From Vibrio agarivorans (GTDB taxonomy: Bacteria; Pseudomonadota; Gammaproteobacteria; Enterobacterales; Vibrionaceae), in the NCBI RefSeq assembly GCF_030409635.1, contig NZ_JAUFQF010000004.1, positions 778,241-842,240 of the forward strand: a stretch of DNA of 64,000 nt, written 5' to 3'. The notes beneath the pieces were generated by a model. The model was not told the DNA's origin. It saw only the letters and a list, made by a program, of their open reading frames with translations, and searched no databases. The translations under genes and the position numbers were made by a program. Positions 43,839-54,006 of the stretch are shown here, in pieces (within the stretch, counting starts at the first letter, position 1; each line of letters starts with the position of its first letter).

Positions 43839-45101
43839 TTATTTTTGACGACGCATTGCGTCAAAGAACTCATCGTTTGTTTTGGTCATCGCTAGCTTAT
43901 CGATGAGGAACTCCATTGCATCAATTTCGCCCATTGGGTGAACGATTTTGCGGAGAATCCACATTTTTTGCAGCTCATCATTCTTTGTCAGTAGCTCTTC
44001 ACGACGAGTACCACTGCGATTGAAGTCAATCGCTGGGAACACACGCTTTTCAGCAATCTTACGATTCAAGTGCAGTTCCATGTTACCTGTACCCTTGAAC
44101 TCTTCGTAAATAACCTCATCCATCTTAGAGCCAGTATCAACCAGTGCTGTAGCGATGATAGTCAAGCTACCACCTTCTTCTACGTTACGTGCCGCACCGA
44201 AGAAACGTTTTGGACGATGTAGAGCATTCGCATCAACACCACCAGTCAAAACCTTACCTGATGAAGGTACAACTGTGTTGTAAGCACGCGCAAGACGAGT
44301 AATAGAGTCAAGCAGGATAACCACGTCTTTCTTATGTTCGACAAGACGTTTTGCTTTCTCGATAACCATTTCTGCCACTTGAACGTGACGAGAAGCTGGT
44401 TCATCAAAAGTTGATGCAACTACTTCACCTTTAACCAGGCGCTGCATCTCTGTTACTTCTTCTGGACGTTCATCGATAAGCAGTACCATCAACTCACACT
44501 CAGGGTGGTTATGAGCAATGCTCTGTGCAATATTTTGCAGCAGCATTGTTTTACCAGCTTTTGGCGGAGCAACGATTAGACCACGTTGACCTTTACCGAT
44601 AGGAGAAGCTAAGTCTAGGATACGAGCAGTGATATCTTCTGTCGCACCATTACCGCGCTCCATCACCATGCGCTCATTGGCATGCAGTGGAGTCAGGTTT
44701 TCAAAAAGAATCTTATTTCGTGCATTGTCAGGCTTGTCATGGTTAACCGTGTTTACCTTCAACAATGCAAAGTATCGTTCACCGTCTTTTGGTGGACGAA
44801 TCTTACCGGCAATCGAATCACCTGTACGTAGGTTGAAACGACGAATCTGACTAGGCGAGACATAGATGTCATCAGGGCCAGCAAGGTAAGAACTGTCTGC
44901 GCTACGCAGGAAACCAAAACCGTCTTGAAGAATCTCGAGAACCCCATCGCCAAAAATGTCTTCACCACTTTTTGCGTGTGCTTTTAGGATGGCGAAGATA
45001 ATGTCTTGTTTTCTCAGGCGAGCAAGGTTTTCTAAACCTAAGCTTTCGCCCAGCTTAACAAGCTCAGACACAGGTCTGTTCTTCAGTTCTGTAAGATTCA
45101 T
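43839..45101 (-). CDS. rho: Transcription termination factor Rho
   Basis: Hexameric RNA translocase for factor-dependent termination. The protein has 420 residues from ATG 45101 ([19 protein letters not shown]), the same start as E. coli; the longer frame to 45125 begins with TTG. The N-terminal RNA-binding part contains DGFGFLRS, the P-loop is [12 protein letters not shown], and the Q/R-loops follow in the C-terminal part. A leader of about 200 bp separates it from the trxA terminator; rho is autoregulated through its leader in E. coli. Confidence 0.97.
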   Translation of the reverse strand: MNLTELKNRPVSELVKLGESLGLENLARLRKQDIIFAILKAHAKSGEDIFGDGVLEILQDGFGFLRSADSSYLAGPDDIYVSPSQIRRFNLRTGDSIAGKIRPPKDGERYFALLKVNTVNHDKPDNARNKILFENLTPLHANERMVMERGNGATEDITARILDLASPIGKGQRGLIVAPPKAGKTMLLQNIAQSIAHNHPECELMVLLIDERPEEVTEMQRLVKGEVVASTFDEPASRHVQVAEMVIEKAKRLVEHKKDVVILLDSITRLARAYNTVVPSSGKVLTGGVDANALHRPKRFFGAARNVEEGGSLTIIATALVDTGSKMDEVIYEEFKGTGNMELHLNRKIAEKRVFPAIDFNRSGTRREELLTKNDELQKMWILRKIVHPMGEIDAMEFLIDKLAMTKTNDEFFDAMRRQK

Positions 45102-45258
45102 TGTGGTGGATGCTTTTTTAGTCAAAATAGGATCTGTTCGTTAGTTAAGATAGATTTTGGTCACAGGATCGACCAAGAAGTGAACGTTTGTATAATTAAC
45201 GTGCGATAAATTAGCACTAAATATGAGACTAGTCTAGATCTAGTTGAGTTACAAAACA

Positions 45259-45286
45259 AAACCGCGCTTTATAGACAGCGCGGTTT
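45259..45286 (-). terminator. Rho-independent terminator of trxA
   Basis: AAACCGCGCT and AGCGCGGTTT form a 10-bp stem, followed on the minus strand by TGTTTTG. It separates trxA from rho. Confidence 0.82.
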
Positions 45287-45303
45287 AGCAGGACTTTGAA
45301 AGA

Positions 45304-45630
45304 TTATACGTTCGCGTCTAGGAACTCTTTCAGTTGAGTCTTTGAAAGTGCACCCACTTTCGTCGCCGCAACAGCACCATCTTTAAACAAAAGTAGTGTT
45401 GGAATACCGCGAATACCGAATTTTGGTGGTGTGCCAGCGTTCTGGTCGATATTTAATTTACCTACCGTTAGCTTGCCTTCGTACTCGTCTGCGATTTCAT
45501 CAAGAATTGGTGCAATCATTTTACATGGACCACACCATTCTGCCCAAAAGTCCACTAGGACTGGGCCTGCAGCGTTGATTACATCGTTCTCAAAACCGTC
45601 GTCGGTTAGCTGCAAAATCTTGTCGCTCAT
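45304..45630 (-). CDS. trxA: Thioredoxin 1 (TrxA)
   Basis: A 108-residue disulfide reductase with the active site WCGPCK (C33 and C36) and the cis-Pro loop GIPTLLLF. It is divergent from rhlB and upstream of rho, exactly as in E. coli. Confidence 0.97.
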   Translation of the reverse strand: MSDKILQLTDDGFENDVINAAGPVLVDFWAEWCGPCKMIAPILDEIADEYEGKLTVGKLNIDQNAGTPPKFGIRGIPTLLLFKDGAVAATKVGALSKTQLKEFLDANV

Positions 45631-45740
45631 TATTCACTCCAATATTTTTTTCAAACTGGTGAGGTAATAACCAGTAAATTAGTTCTCTATTGGAATGTAT
45701 TTACTTCCGTATTGCAAGCCTAAGCTGATATTCTATAGGA

Positions 45741-47054
45741 ATGAAAAAGACGCATATAACAGAGCAGAAGTTCGCCGATTTGGATTTACACTCCAAAATT
45801 ATTGAAGGTTTGGATAAAAAAGGGTTTGAATTTTGTACCCCAATCCAAGCTAAGGCGTTGCCGGTATTGCTCACCGGCCGTGACATTGCAGGCCAGGCCC
45901 AAACGGGTACTGGTAAGACGCTTGCGTTTCTAACTGCTACTTTTAACCACTTATTGAATACGCCTGAACATGAAGGCCGCAAACCGAGCCAGCCTCGCGC
46001 GATCATCATGGCACCCACCCGAGAGTTGGCTATCCAGATTTTCAACGATGCAGCACCGTTGATTGAATCGACAGGAATCAAAGCCGCACTGGCTTACGGT
46101 GGCGAAAGCTATGACAAGCAACTTTCGAAGCTAGAGCAAGGCGTTGATGTTCTGATCGGCACAACAGGTCGTATCATCGATTTCTACAAGCAGCGTGTAT
46201 TTAACCTTAACCACATCCAAGCTGTGGTTCTGGATGAAGCAGACCGTATGTTTGATTTGGGCTTCATTAAAGACATTCGCTTCTTGTTCCGTCGCATGCC
46301 TGAGCCAAAGGATCGCTTGAACATGTTGTTCTCGGCGACACTCTCTTACCGCGTGCAAGAGCTCGCATTTGAACACATGCATAACCCAGAGCATGTGGTG
46401 GTTGAGCCTGAACAAAAAACAGGTCATCGCATCCAAGAAGAGCTGTTCTACCCATCGAATGAACACAAAATGGCACTGCTTCAAACTCTAATTGAAGAAG
46501 AGTGGCCAGATCGCGCTATCATTTTTGCCAACACAAAGCATAAGTGCGAGTCAGTTTGGGGCCACTTAGCTGCTGACGGACACCGTGTGGGTTTATTGAC
46601 GGGTGATGTGCCGCAGAAGAAACGAGAGAAGATTCTTGAGCAATTCACTCAGGGTGAGGTTGATATCCTTGTTGCAACCGACGTTGCAGCGCGCGGACTC
46701 CACATTCCTCAAGTGACTCACGTCTTTAACTTCGACCTTCCTGATGACTGCGAAGACTACGTGCACCGTATTGGTCGTACTGGTCGTGCTGGCGCTAGTG
46801 GTCACTCTATCAGCTTTGCTTGTGAAGATTACGCTATTAATCTTCCAGGTATTGAAGAGTACATTGAACACAGCATCCCAGTTTCAGACTATGATGCTTC
46901 TGCGCTGATTGAGGATCTACCAGCGCCACTGCGTATGCGTACTAATTCGCGTTCGCCAAACTCTCAACAACGCCGTACAAACACGGGTGGCTCACGCAAC
47001 AACGGTCGTAAGCCTCAGCGTCGCCCTCGTCAACGTCAACAAAGGGATTCTTAA
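45741..47054 (+). CDS. rhlB: ATP-dependent RNA helicase RhlB
   Basis: DEAD-box helicase that works with RNase E in the degradosome. The 437-residue protein contains Q-motif [33 protein letters not shown] (DEAD), [19 protein letters not shown] and [10 protein letters not shown]. The C-terminal 45 residues are Arg-rich and basic, as in RhlB. It is next to trxA and gppA, its standard neighbours; gppA begins right after its stop. Confidence 0.96.
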   Translation: MKKTHITEQKFADLDLHSKIIEGLDKKGFEFCTPIQAKALPVLLTGRDIAGQAQTGTGKTLAFLTATFNHLLNTPEHEGRKPSQPRAIIMAPTRELAIQIFNDAAPLIESTGIKAALAYGGESYDKQLSKLEQGVDVLIGTTGRIIDFYKQRVFNLNHIQAVVLDEADRMFDLGFIKDIRFLFRRMPEPKDRLNMLFSATLSYRVQELAFEHMHNPEHVVVEPEQKTGHRIQEELFYPSNEHKMALLQTLIEEEWPDRAIIFANTKHKCESVWGHLAADGHRVGLLTGDVPQKKREKILEQFTQGEVDILVATDVAARGLHIPQVTHVFNFDLPDDCEDYVHRIGRTGRAGASGHSISFACEDYAINLPGIEEYIEHSIPVSDYDASALIEDLPAPLRMRTNSRSPNSQQRRTNTGGSRNNGRKPQRRPRQRQQRDS

Positions 47055-47055
47055 G

Positions 47056-48552
47056 TTGTCTACAAGCCAAGTCATGTCATCACCTCTTTATGCTGCTATC
47101 GACCTCGGGTCGAACAGTTTTCACATGCTCGTTGTGCGTCATATCGATGGCAGCGTACAAACCATGGCAAAGATTAAGCGTAAGGTTCGTCTCGCCGCAG
47201 GCCTAGATGAAAACAACATGCTAAGTCATGAAGCCATGCAACGTGGGTGGGACTGCTTGAGCTTGTTTGCAGAACGACTTCAGGATATTCCGACAAGTAA
47301 CATCCGCATTGTCGGTACAGCAACACTGCGTACCGCGGGCAATGTGGATGTGTTTTTAGCGAAGGCGAATGAGATTCTCGGTCATCCGATCCAGGTCATA
47401 TCTGGAGAAGAAGAAGCCGCAACCATCTATCGTGGTGTAGCTCACACGTCTGGCGGTAGTGGTCGTCGCCTAGTCGTCGATATCGGTGGTGCGAGTACGG
47501 AGCTCATTATCGGTGAAGGGTTTGAAGCCAAAGCGCTGACCAGCCTGAAAATGGGTTGTGTCACCTGGCTAGAAAAACACTTTAAAGATCGTCTCCTTAA
47601 CAGCACCAACTTTGACAATGCAATTGAAGCAGCTAAGCAGACTCTGCTGCCTATTCTTGAGCAATATAAATCCCTTGGCTGGGATGTCTGTGTTGGCGCA
47701 TCAGGCACGGTACAAGCCCTTCAAGAGATCATGTTGACCCAAGGTATGGATGAAGTTATTACCCATGCCAAGCTTAAGCGCTTACAAAAGCAAGCGATGA
47801 CGTCTAATCACTTGGAAGAGCTGGAAATCGAAGGCCTGACACTAGAGCGTGCTCTTGTTTTCCCAAGCGGCCTTTCTATTCTCATCGCTATCTTTGAGTT
47901 GTTGGAAATAGACTCAATGACTCTCGCTGGAGGTGCGCTTCGCGAAGGGATGGCCTATGAGATGGTGGCAGAGCTACGACAAGATGACATTCGTGCGCGA
48001 ACCATTGCAAGCGCGCAAACCCGTTATCAAATCGACTCTGGCTATGGCGAGCAAGTGGCCACAATGGCAGCGAAGCTCTTACAGCAAGCCGGTGGAGATA
48101 ACTGGATAACCGAGCCGCAGGGGATTATGTTGCTCGACAGTGTGGCAAAGCTGCATGAAATAGGTCTAGCGATTGATTTCAAAAAAGGCGGTGAACACTC
48201 AGCGTATTTACTGAGTAACCTCGACCTACCGGGTTATACCCGCGCACAAAAGGTCTTTTTGGCCGAAACCGCTCGTCGATATCGTGAACACCTAACCTCT
48301 CTACCAGAGCAACATGCGCTATCTGGCTCGAATGGTAAACGTGTTTTACGACTGCTGCGCCTCGCTGTTTTGCTGACTCATCGCCGAAGTCCTGCGCTTG
48401 AACCACAAGTGCTGCTCTCCTCTGATGGTGAAGCTCTATCTCTCACTATCAATGGAGATTGGTTAAATGCCAATCCACTTACAGCAGCCGAACTTGAAAT
48501 TGAGGCTAACCGACAGACTGATATTGGCTGGCCATTAACGATCAAATCTTAA
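47056..48552 (+). CDS. gppA: Guanosine-5'-triphosphate,3'-diphosphate pyrophosphatase GppA
   Basis: Converts pppGpp to ppGpp and belongs to the Ppx/GppA exopolyphosphatase family. [38 protein letters not shown] and [14 protein letters not shown] are typical. I place the start at TTG 47056, nine bases after AAGGG and one base after the rhlB stop, giving 498 residues; an in-frame ATG at 47074 gives 492. E. coli GppA has 494. Co-transcribed with rhlB; a terminator follows. Confidence 0.93.
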   Translation: MSTSQVMSSPLYAAIDLGSNSFHMLVVRHIDGSVQTMAKIKRKVRLAAGLDENNMLSHEAMQRGWDCLSLFAERLQDIPTSNIRIVGTATLRTAGNVDVFLAKANEILGHPIQVISGEEEAATIYRGVAHTSGGSGRRLVVDIGGASTELIIGEGFEAKALTSLKMGCVTWLEKHFKDRLLNSTNFDNAIEAAKQTLLPILEQYKSLGWDVCVGASGTVQALQEIMLTQGMDEVITHAKLKRLQKQAMTSNHLEELEIEGLTLERALVFPSGLSILIAIFELLEIDSMTLAGGALREGMAYEMVAELRQDDIRARTIASAQTRYQIDSGYGEQVATMAAKLLQQAGGDNWITEPQGIMLLDSVAKLHEIGLAIDFKKGGEHSAYLLSNLDLPGYTRAQKVFLAETARRYREHLTSLPEQHALSGSNGKRVLRLLRLAVLLTHRRSPALEPQVLLSSDGEALSLTINGDWLNANPLTAAELEIEANRQTDIGWPLTIKS

Positions 48553-48563
48553 CGGCTAAATAC

Positions 48564-48599
48564 AAAAAAACGCGACCAAAATTTGGTGTCGCGTTTTTT
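48564..48599 (+). terminator. Terminator after rhlB-gppA
   Basis: AAACGCGACCAAA and TTTGGTGTCGCGTTT form a long stem flanked by A and T runs; it may serve the convergent yhhQ too. Confidence 0.88.
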
Positions 48600-48616
48600 A
48601 TTGGTTCTAGACAAAA

Positions 48617-49291
48617 TTAGGGCTGAACCGCCGTAGCTTGCACTGTTTCATCTTCAACGGTGGTGAGCTTCTTGGTTAAGTAATTCAGCAAAACGCCATA
48701 CATCGGCACAAACAAACCTAAGCTGATCACAATCTTAAATACGTAATCCACCAGCGCAATTTCGACCCAATGCTCTGCCATAAATGCATCTGGACTTTGA
48801 TAAAACGCAATCGCGAAGAAGGCCAATGTGTCCAAAGCATTTCCGAATAGCGTGGAACACGTAGGGGCAACCCACCACTGCTTCAACTGTCGCAGACGGT
48901 TAAACACATGCACATCAAGAATTTGGCCAAGTAGATATGCCATGAAGCTCGCAGCGGCAATTCGAGCAACAAATAAGTTGAACTCGGTTAGATGCCCAAA
49001 GCCTTGAAACTGCCCTTCAAAAAACAACACCGACAGACCATAAGAGACAATCAGTGCTGGCAACATCACCAAAAAGATAATTCGGCGTGCCAATTGAGCA
49101 CCAAAAATACGAACCGTTAAATCCGTCGCTAAGAAAATAAACGGGAAGGTGAATGCACCCCATGTCGTATGGAAACCCATCACAGTAAAGGGAAGCTGAA
49201 CCAGATAGTTGCTTGATGCAATGATGCCTAAATGAAATAGGACAAGATAGATAAGGGCGTTGCGCTGCTGCGCAGGGGTAAAGTTACTCAT
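48617..49291 (-). CDS. yhhQ: Queuosine precursor transporter YhhQ
   Basis: Inner-membrane importer of preQ0/preQ1 (7-cyano- and 7-aminomethyl-7-deazaguanine). About 224 residues from the ATG near 49291 (MSNFTPAQQRNALIYLVLFH, with AAAGG upstream); a GTG frame to 49342 is longer. Six membrane segments; ASNYLVQLPF, TTWGAFTFPFIFLATDLTVRIFG and the SFMAYLLGQILDVHVFNRLR helix match the YhhQ family. Confidence 0.92.
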   Translation of the reverse strand: MSNFTPAQQRNALIYLVLFHLGIIASSNYLVQLPFTVMGFHTTWGAFTFPFIFLATDLTVRIFGAQLARRIIFLVMLPALIVSYGLSVLFFEGQFQGFGHLTEFNLFVARIAAASFMAYLLGQILDVHVFNRLRQLKQWWVAPTCSTLFGNALDTLAFFAIAFYQSPDAFMAEHWVEIALVDYVFKIVISLGLFVPMYGVLLNYLTKKLTTVEDETVQATAVQP

Positions 49292-49481
49292 GCGATACCT
49301 TTTTAGTTTGGTTTGGGGGTGAGGGAACCCAAATCGAATCACTCATCAATCGTGACTCTTACCAACAATGTAAATAATCTCATATCGCCTTAGGCAGACA
49401 TAAGCAGAGGGCGGCGATTATACATTAACCAACTCCTGCTGCAAGGGGTTGATTCTCCTTAAGAGCCGCGCAAACGTTTGG

Positions 49482-49796
49482 TTAAAAACTACGCTGAAAT
49501 AGCGCGGCCAAATAGTCACACTCTTGTTTCGATTGCGCTGGTACCAACGCTTCAAGCCAGACACTCTCACTATAATGCTCCGCTTTGAGAAACAGCTGAC
49601 AACCTTCAAAGTCTATGAGCCATGAGTGTATATCAGCATCTTGCTGCTTCTCGACAACCGTCGCAGACAGCAATTGAACCATTTGGTCACCAATAGGCTC
49701 AAAGCTATCAAAGTCAAACGTTGGAAAGCGAAGAACAAGGCGTCCTTGTTCCGCGTGATAATCAAGAAGGCCGAAACCGTACAGTATATTATCCAT
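49482..49796 (-). CDS. DUF3630 family protein
   Basis: A 104-residue acidic soluble protein, [26 protein letters not shown] in the middle, matching the DUF3630 group seen downstream of recQ in vibrios. Function unknown. The start overlaps the recQ stop by eight bases, so it is translated with recQ. Confidence 0.7.
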   Translation of the reverse strand: MDNILYGFGLLDYHAEQGRLVLRFPTFDFDSFEPIGDQMVQLLSATVVEKQQDADIHSWLIDFEGCQLFLKAEHYSESVWLEALVPAQSKQECDYLAALFQRSF

Positions 49797-51624
49797 GAAC
49801 CGTGATATGCTCCTGTATCAAATCAAGGAATGGATCGGCGTATTTATCCAGCTTGCGCTCACCCACACCATTCACCGCTAACATCTCACCATAAGATGTG
49901 GGTAGGATTTCTGCCATGTCGATCAGAGTCGCATCACTAAATACGACATAAGGTGGCAGGCCATCCTCATCAGCGATGGATTTCCGCAACTTGCGTAACT
50001 TGGCAAATAGCTTCTTGTCGTAGTGCTTATTAGATAATTTCTCAGATTTTGCCGCGCGTGCTGAGATATCTAGACGCGGCACCGCCAACTCCAAAGGTTG
50101 TTCACCGCGCAGTATGGGACGAGCCTCTTCCGTGAGCTGGAGTGTTGAGTTGCGAGTGATATTCTGGAACAGCAACCCTTTGTGAATAAGCTGACGGAAT
50201 ATACTGACCCAATAGTCATGGCTGTTCTCTCGCCCCAACCCGTAGGTGGAGAGCTTGTCGTGGCCTTGTTCTCGGATACGTATGTTCTGCATGCCTCTCA
50301 GCACTTCTACCACATAGCCAATACCAAAGCTTTGATTTACGCGATAGACACATGAAAGCGCTTTTTGCGCCTGCTCGGTGGCATCAAAGTGCTGTGGTGG
50401 ATCAAGGCAAATATCGCAGTTACCGCACGGTTTTTCGCGGTATTCACCAAAGTAGTTCAATAGAACTTGGCGACGACAAGTTTGCGCTTCAGCAAAAGCA
50501 CTCATTGCATTGAGCTTATGGGATTCAACTTGCTTTTGCGGACCCTCTTCTTTTTCATCGACCATTCGGCGTAGCCAACTCATATCAGCAGGGTCATACA
50601 GCATCATCGCTTCAGCGGGTAAACCATCACGACCTGCTCGACCTGTCTCCTGATAGTAGGATTCGATATTGCGTGGGATATCAAAGTGAACCACAAAACG
50701 CACATTGGGTTTGTTGATTCCCATACCAAAGGCAACCGTGGCCACCACTATCTGGATATCATCTTTCTGAAACGCATCTTGAACATAAGCACGCTCATCA
50801 GCATCCATCCCCGCATGGTAGCCTGCCGCCCGAATGTGGTTGCTGCACAACTTTTCGGTCAGCATTTCGACCTTTTTACGACTTCCACAGTAAATAATGC
50901 CGCACTGACCTTTTTGCTGACCGAGGAATCGCACTACCTGAGAGACTGGTTTGTGCTTTTCAACCAATGTGTATCGAATGTTTGGTCGATCAAAACTACC
51001 TAAATAGGCTTCAGGCTCGATAAGCCCTAGGCGTTGAGTGATGTCATTGCGCGTAGCGTCATCCGCTGTGGCAGTCAGCCCCATAACCGGAACGTGTGGA
51101 AAATACTGTTTAAGCTGGCCTAAAGCAGCGTACTCTGGACGAAAATCATGGCCCCATTGAGAAATACAGTGTGCTTCATCAACCGCAATCATCGAAAGGT
51201 TTAACCCTTCTAGACGTTCGATAAAATCACGCATCAATACGCGCTCGGGAGACACATAAACCATCTTTAGCTGACCCGAGTTCATGCGCTGATACACTGA
51301 CATCAGCATTTCACGCGACATGGTTGAGTTCACGCACTCGGCTGCTACGCCGTTGGCTTTCAACTGATCAACTTGGTCTTTCATCAACGAGATCAAAGGA
51401 GAGATGACCAAGGTTAAGCCATCTTTAACAAGGGCAGGGATCTGGTAGCACAAAGACTTACCGCCCCCTGTAGGCAGAATCACCAGACTGTCTTTCGACT
51501 CTAGTGCTGCCTCAATGACCGTCAGCTGTCCGTCACGAAATGCTTGATAGCCAAAGACTTGCTCTAATACTTGTTGAGCACTCTCAGCATATGTCGGTTG
51601 CTGCACCTGTAGAGTTGCGGTCAT
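49789..51624 (-). CDS. recQ: ATP-dependent DNA helicase RecQ
   Basis: 3'-5' DNA helicase of recombination repair (RecF pathway). The 611-residue protein has [12 protein letters not shown] (motif I), [17 protein letters not shown] (motif II), GRAGRDG (motif VI), the zinc-binding CRRQ...CGNCDIC, a winged helix, and the HRDC domain at the end ([19 protein letters not shown]). It is divergent from rarD. Confidence 0.97.
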   Translation of the reverse strand: MTATLQVQQPTYAESAQQVLEQVFGYQAFRDGQLTVIEAALESKDSLVILPTGGGKSLCYQIPALVKDGLTLVISPLISLMKDQVDQLKANGVAAECVNSTMSREMLMSVYQRMNSGQLKMVYVSPERVLMRDFIERLEGLNLSMIAVDEAHCISQWGHDFRPEYAALGQLKQYFPHVPVMGLTATADDATRNDITQRLGLIEPEAYLGSFDRPNIRYTLVEKHKPVSQVVRFLGQQKGQCGIIYCGSRKKVEMLTEKLCSNHIRAAGYHAGMDADERAYVQDAFQKDDIQIVVATVAFGMGINKPNVRFVVHFDIPRNIESYYQETGRAGRDGLPAEAMMLYDPADMSWLRRMVDEKEEGPQKQVESHKLNAMSAFAEAQTCRRQVLLNYFGEYREKPCGNCDICLDPPQHFDATEQAQKALSCVYRVNQSFGIGYVVEVLRGMQNIRIREQGHDKLSTYGLGRENSHDYWVSIFRQLIHKGLLFQNITRNSTLQLTEEARPILRGEQPLELAVPRLDISARAAKSEKLSNKHYDKKLFAKLRKLRKSIADEDGLPPYVVFSDATLIDMAEILPTSYGEMLAVNGVGERKLDKYADPFLDLIQEHITVHG

Positions 51625-51765
51625 TTACCTTCTCAGTTTACCTTTGCGTTGGAGCGCCACATTGTAGAGGGGTTTGTTGCTGAATAAAACCGCAAAGTGT
51701 TAGGTGATTTTGTAAGCCGCTTTTATACTTTCGTTCTTCCTGCCAATCAACGAGAATTCTGTCGC

Positions 51766-52665
51766 ATGTCAACAGACGAACAGCAGCGCACACGCCAAGG
51801 TATCATGCTGGCTATTGCTGCCTACACCATGTGGGGTATTGCCCCTATCTATTTCAAATCCATCAGTGAAGTCTCTCCTTTAGAGATCCTCAGCCACCGT
51901 GTTTTATGGTCGGTTATCCTCTTGGCAGGGTTACTTCATGTTGGCCGACGTTGGTATGCCGTGCGCGAAGCGGTACGCACCAAAAAAACCATGATGTATC
52001 TATGTAGCACCGCATTATTGGTGGGAGTAAACTGGCTTATCTTTATTTGGGCGGTTAATTCTAATCGGATGCTAGATGCCAGCCTTGGCTACTACATCAA
52101 TCCTTTATTTAACGTCTTACTTGGCATGTTCTTCTTAGGAGAACGACTGCGCAAATTACAGTGGTTTGCTGTTGCACTAGCCACTCTTGGCGTTATTGTC
52201 CAATTGGTTGCCTTTGGCTCAGTTCCTATCGTCGCTCTCGCTCTCGCAAGCTCTTTTGGTGTTTATGGATTATTGCGCAAGAAAGTGGCTTTGGATGCAC
52301 AAGTCGGCCTATTTATTGAAACGGTTATCATGATGCCATTAGCGGCAATCTATCTGTTTATTTTTGCAGATACGCCAACCTCATCGTTAATGAACAACTC
52401 ATGGTCATTAAACCTACTACTGGTTTCTGCAGGTGTGATCACGACACTACCCCTACTCTGCTTTACCGGCGCAGCGACGCGACTCAAGCTTTCTACATTA
52501 GGCTTTTTCCAATATATTGGGCCAAGTTTGATGTTCTTGCTCGCGGTCTCTATTTACGATGAGCCTTTTACTGCAGATAAGGTACTGACCTTTACCTTTA
52601 TTTGGAGTGCTCTCGTTGTCTTTACCATCGATGGGATCCGCAAATCAAAAGGGGCGAAATCATAA
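51766..52665 (+). CDS. rarD: EamA-family transporter RarD
   Basis: About 299 residues from ATG 51766 (MSTDEQQRTRQGIMLAIAAY); a longer frame exists to 51697. Ten membrane segments in two EamA halves. GIAPIYFKSISEVSPLEILSHRVLWS, VNSNRMLDASLGYYINPL and GFFQYIGPSLMFLLAV are characteristic of RarD, historically linked to chloramphenicol sensitivity; the substrate is not established. The stop overlaps the start of the next gene by one base. Confidence 0.9.
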   Translation: MSTDEQQRTRQGIMLAIAAYTMWGIAPIYFKSISEVSPLEILSHRVLWSVILLAGLLHVGRRWYAVREAVRTKKTMMYLCSTALLVGVNWLIFIWAVNSNRMLDASLGYYINPLFNVLLGMFFLGERLRKLQWFAVALATLGVIVQLVAFGSVPIVALALASSFGVYGLLRKKVALDAQVGLFIETVIMMPLAAIYLFIFADTPTSSLMNNSWSLNLLLVSAGVITTLPLLCFTGAATRLKLSTLGFFQYIGPSLMFLLAVSIYDEPFTADKVLTFTFIWSALVVFTIDGIRKSKGAKS

Positions 52666-53321
52666 TGAATGAGCTGTTTACTCTTTTCACACTAGCAACC
52701 GTTCATTTAATTGGCCTGATGAGTCCAGGCCCTGACTTTGCTCTCGTGGTACAAAACGCCACTCGCTATGGGCGAGAAACCGGGGTTTATATTGCTCTGG
52801 GTCTATCCGCAGGCATTCTGCTACATTCTATTTTAAGCCTGACAGGTGTCAGCTATCTCATCCACCAGCAACCTTTGCTGTATACATTGATTCAATTGGC
52901 CGGCGGTAGCTACCTACTCTATCTCGGCTTTGGGGCACTTATTGCGACATGGAAAAATGCTCAAACAGGACAGTCTGATTCGAGCCTCAGCCGTTCAACG
53001 CTAGAAATCAATAGTAACGCCCAAGCATTCAAGCGTGGCTTTATCACGAATATCCTCAACCCTAAAGCATTAGTGTTCTTTGTCAGCCTGATGTCGAGCT
53101 TAGTTCCTGCGAGTATGTCTTTAGCTGGAAAAGGCGCAGCTCTGTTTATTCTTTGGAGTGTTTCATTTCTATGGTTTGGAGCTTTGGCGTGGCTACTTTC
53201 CACTCAACGCCTTCAGCGTAAGTTACTCTCTGCGACTCCCTATATTGATAGTTTGTGCGGAGTAGTGTTCTCTGGCATCGGTTTAACCATCATCTACCAC
53301 TGTCTGAGCGGGCTACTCTAA
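52665..53321 (+). CDS. LysE/RhtC-type amino-acid exporter
   Basis: A protein of about 218 residues from ATG 52665 with six hydrophobic segments. HLIGLMSPGPDFALVVQNATRYGRETGVYIALGLSAG and GFITNILNPKALVFF are the LysE-family signature. Resembles RhtC (threonine efflux), which is next to recQ in E. coli; substrate unproven. It overlaps rarD by one base (TAATG). No terminator is obvious before the csr RNA region. Confidence 0.85.
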   Translation: MNELFTLFTLATVHLIGLMSPGPDFALVVQNATRYGRETGVYIALGLSAGILLHSILSLTGVSYLIHQQPLLYTLIQLAGGSYLLYLGFGALIATWKNAQTGQSDSSLSRSTLEINSNAQAFKRGFITNILNPKALVFFVSLMSSLVPASMSLAGKGAALFILWSVSFLWFGALAWLLSTQRLQRKLLSATPYIDSLCGVVFSGIGLTIIYHCLSGLL

Positions 53322-53342
53322 TAGCTAAAGAGGAACACCCTT

Positions 53343-53360
53343 TGTGAGAGATCTCTTACA
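53343..53360. promoter_or_regulatory. GacA/UvrY (VarA)-type binding palindrome
   Basis: TGTGAGAGATCTCTTACA fits the TGTAAG-N6-CTTACA consensus for GacA/UvrY family regulators with one mismatch. Its centre is about 168 bp upstream of the predicted csr RNA start, like the distal UvrY site of E. coli csrB. Confidence 0.75.
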
Positions 53361-53484
53361 AACAACTACGGAGATCGCCACAAAATGCCTAATCAAAACA
53401 CCACAACAAACAATAACTCATTGTTTTAATTGGAATTTACATAAAATGACTGAAGTCGCAATGTGATTTTTTTCTCTAGTCTGA

Positions 53485-53512
53485 TTGTTCCAAAAGTCGA
53501 ATCGCGTAATAT
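53485..53512 (+). promoter_or_regulatory. Promoter of the csr RNA
   Basis: -35 TTGTTC (53485-53490), 16-bp spacer, -10 TAATAT (53507-53512). Transcription would begin about 53519. Confidence 0.65.
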
Positions 53513-53518
53513 TGAACC

Positions 53519-53934
53519 TGTCGGAAGGATACCGACACGGAACAGGAAACAGCCAAGGACTTGGTACTCTTCAGGATGAAGATTCGGTTATTCAGGATGA
53601 ATGATCGGCATGGATAGCAAAACGGACATTGAACGGACGCAATAGTTACTAGGATGGTAGCTACTAAGGATGGGAAATGGACACCTCTGGACGAGGCAAG
53701 GAACGATCATCAGGACGATGAAAGGACACCGCTCAGGGATCAAGTGAAGTGAGCTAACGAGGATTGTTAGTGGACCAGGATAGGGTCAAGGACACCGCTA
53801 GGATGGCGATGAAAGGAATAAGCTGACGGATTTCAGCCTACTATCAAGGAATAGATGCAGGGAGCACCTATTAGTAGCCGGATTGCTGCGAGTAAGACTA
53901 TAACCCCGATGGGCGCAAGCCCTCGGGGTTTTTC
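53519..53934 (+). ncRNA. csrB: CsrB-family CsrA-sequestering sRNA
   Basis: An approximately 416-base non-coding stretch with about 29 GGA trinucleotides by my count, many as AGGA(T) in hairpin loops, for example CTTCAGGATGAAG (53569-53581) and TTCAGGATGAA (53591-53601). This is the mark of CsrB/CsrC/RsmZ RNAs, which bind many copies of CsrA and relieve its translational repression. A rho-independent terminator forms its 3' end and no ORF is present. Vibrios often carry several paralogues (CsrB, CsrC, CsrD); which one this is cannot be told here. It lies in the 685-bp gap between the LysE-type gene and uvrD. Confidence 0.9.
53903..53934 (+). terminator. Terminator of the csr RNA
   Basis: ACCCCGATGGGC and GCCCTCGGGGT pair around a GCAA tetraloop, followed by TTTTTCTTT. 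Confidence 0.92.
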
Positions 53935-53960
53935 TTTACCTGCTTATCAGCAGAGCCAAA

Positions 53961-53986
53961 CAAAAAGAGCCGCATCAAGCAGCTCT
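53961..53986 (-). terminator. Terminator of uvrD
   Basis: On the minus strand AGAGCTGC and GCGGCTCT form an 8-bp stem (one G-U), followed by TTTTTG. Confidence 0.75.
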
Positions 53987-54006
53987 ATCTTGTTGTGATT
54001 AACCGA

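Noticed and set aside
47074..48552. gppA starting far upstream at 46909
   Set aside because: The added residues overlap the basic tail of rhlB in another frame and are not typical of GppA; the start lies at 47056 or 47074.
53519..53934. CRISPR-like array, because AGGA motifs recur at short intervals
   Set aside because: The repeats are 4-7 bases, irregularly spaced and in hairpin loops; no constant repeat-spacer pattern. CsrB-type RNA explains them.
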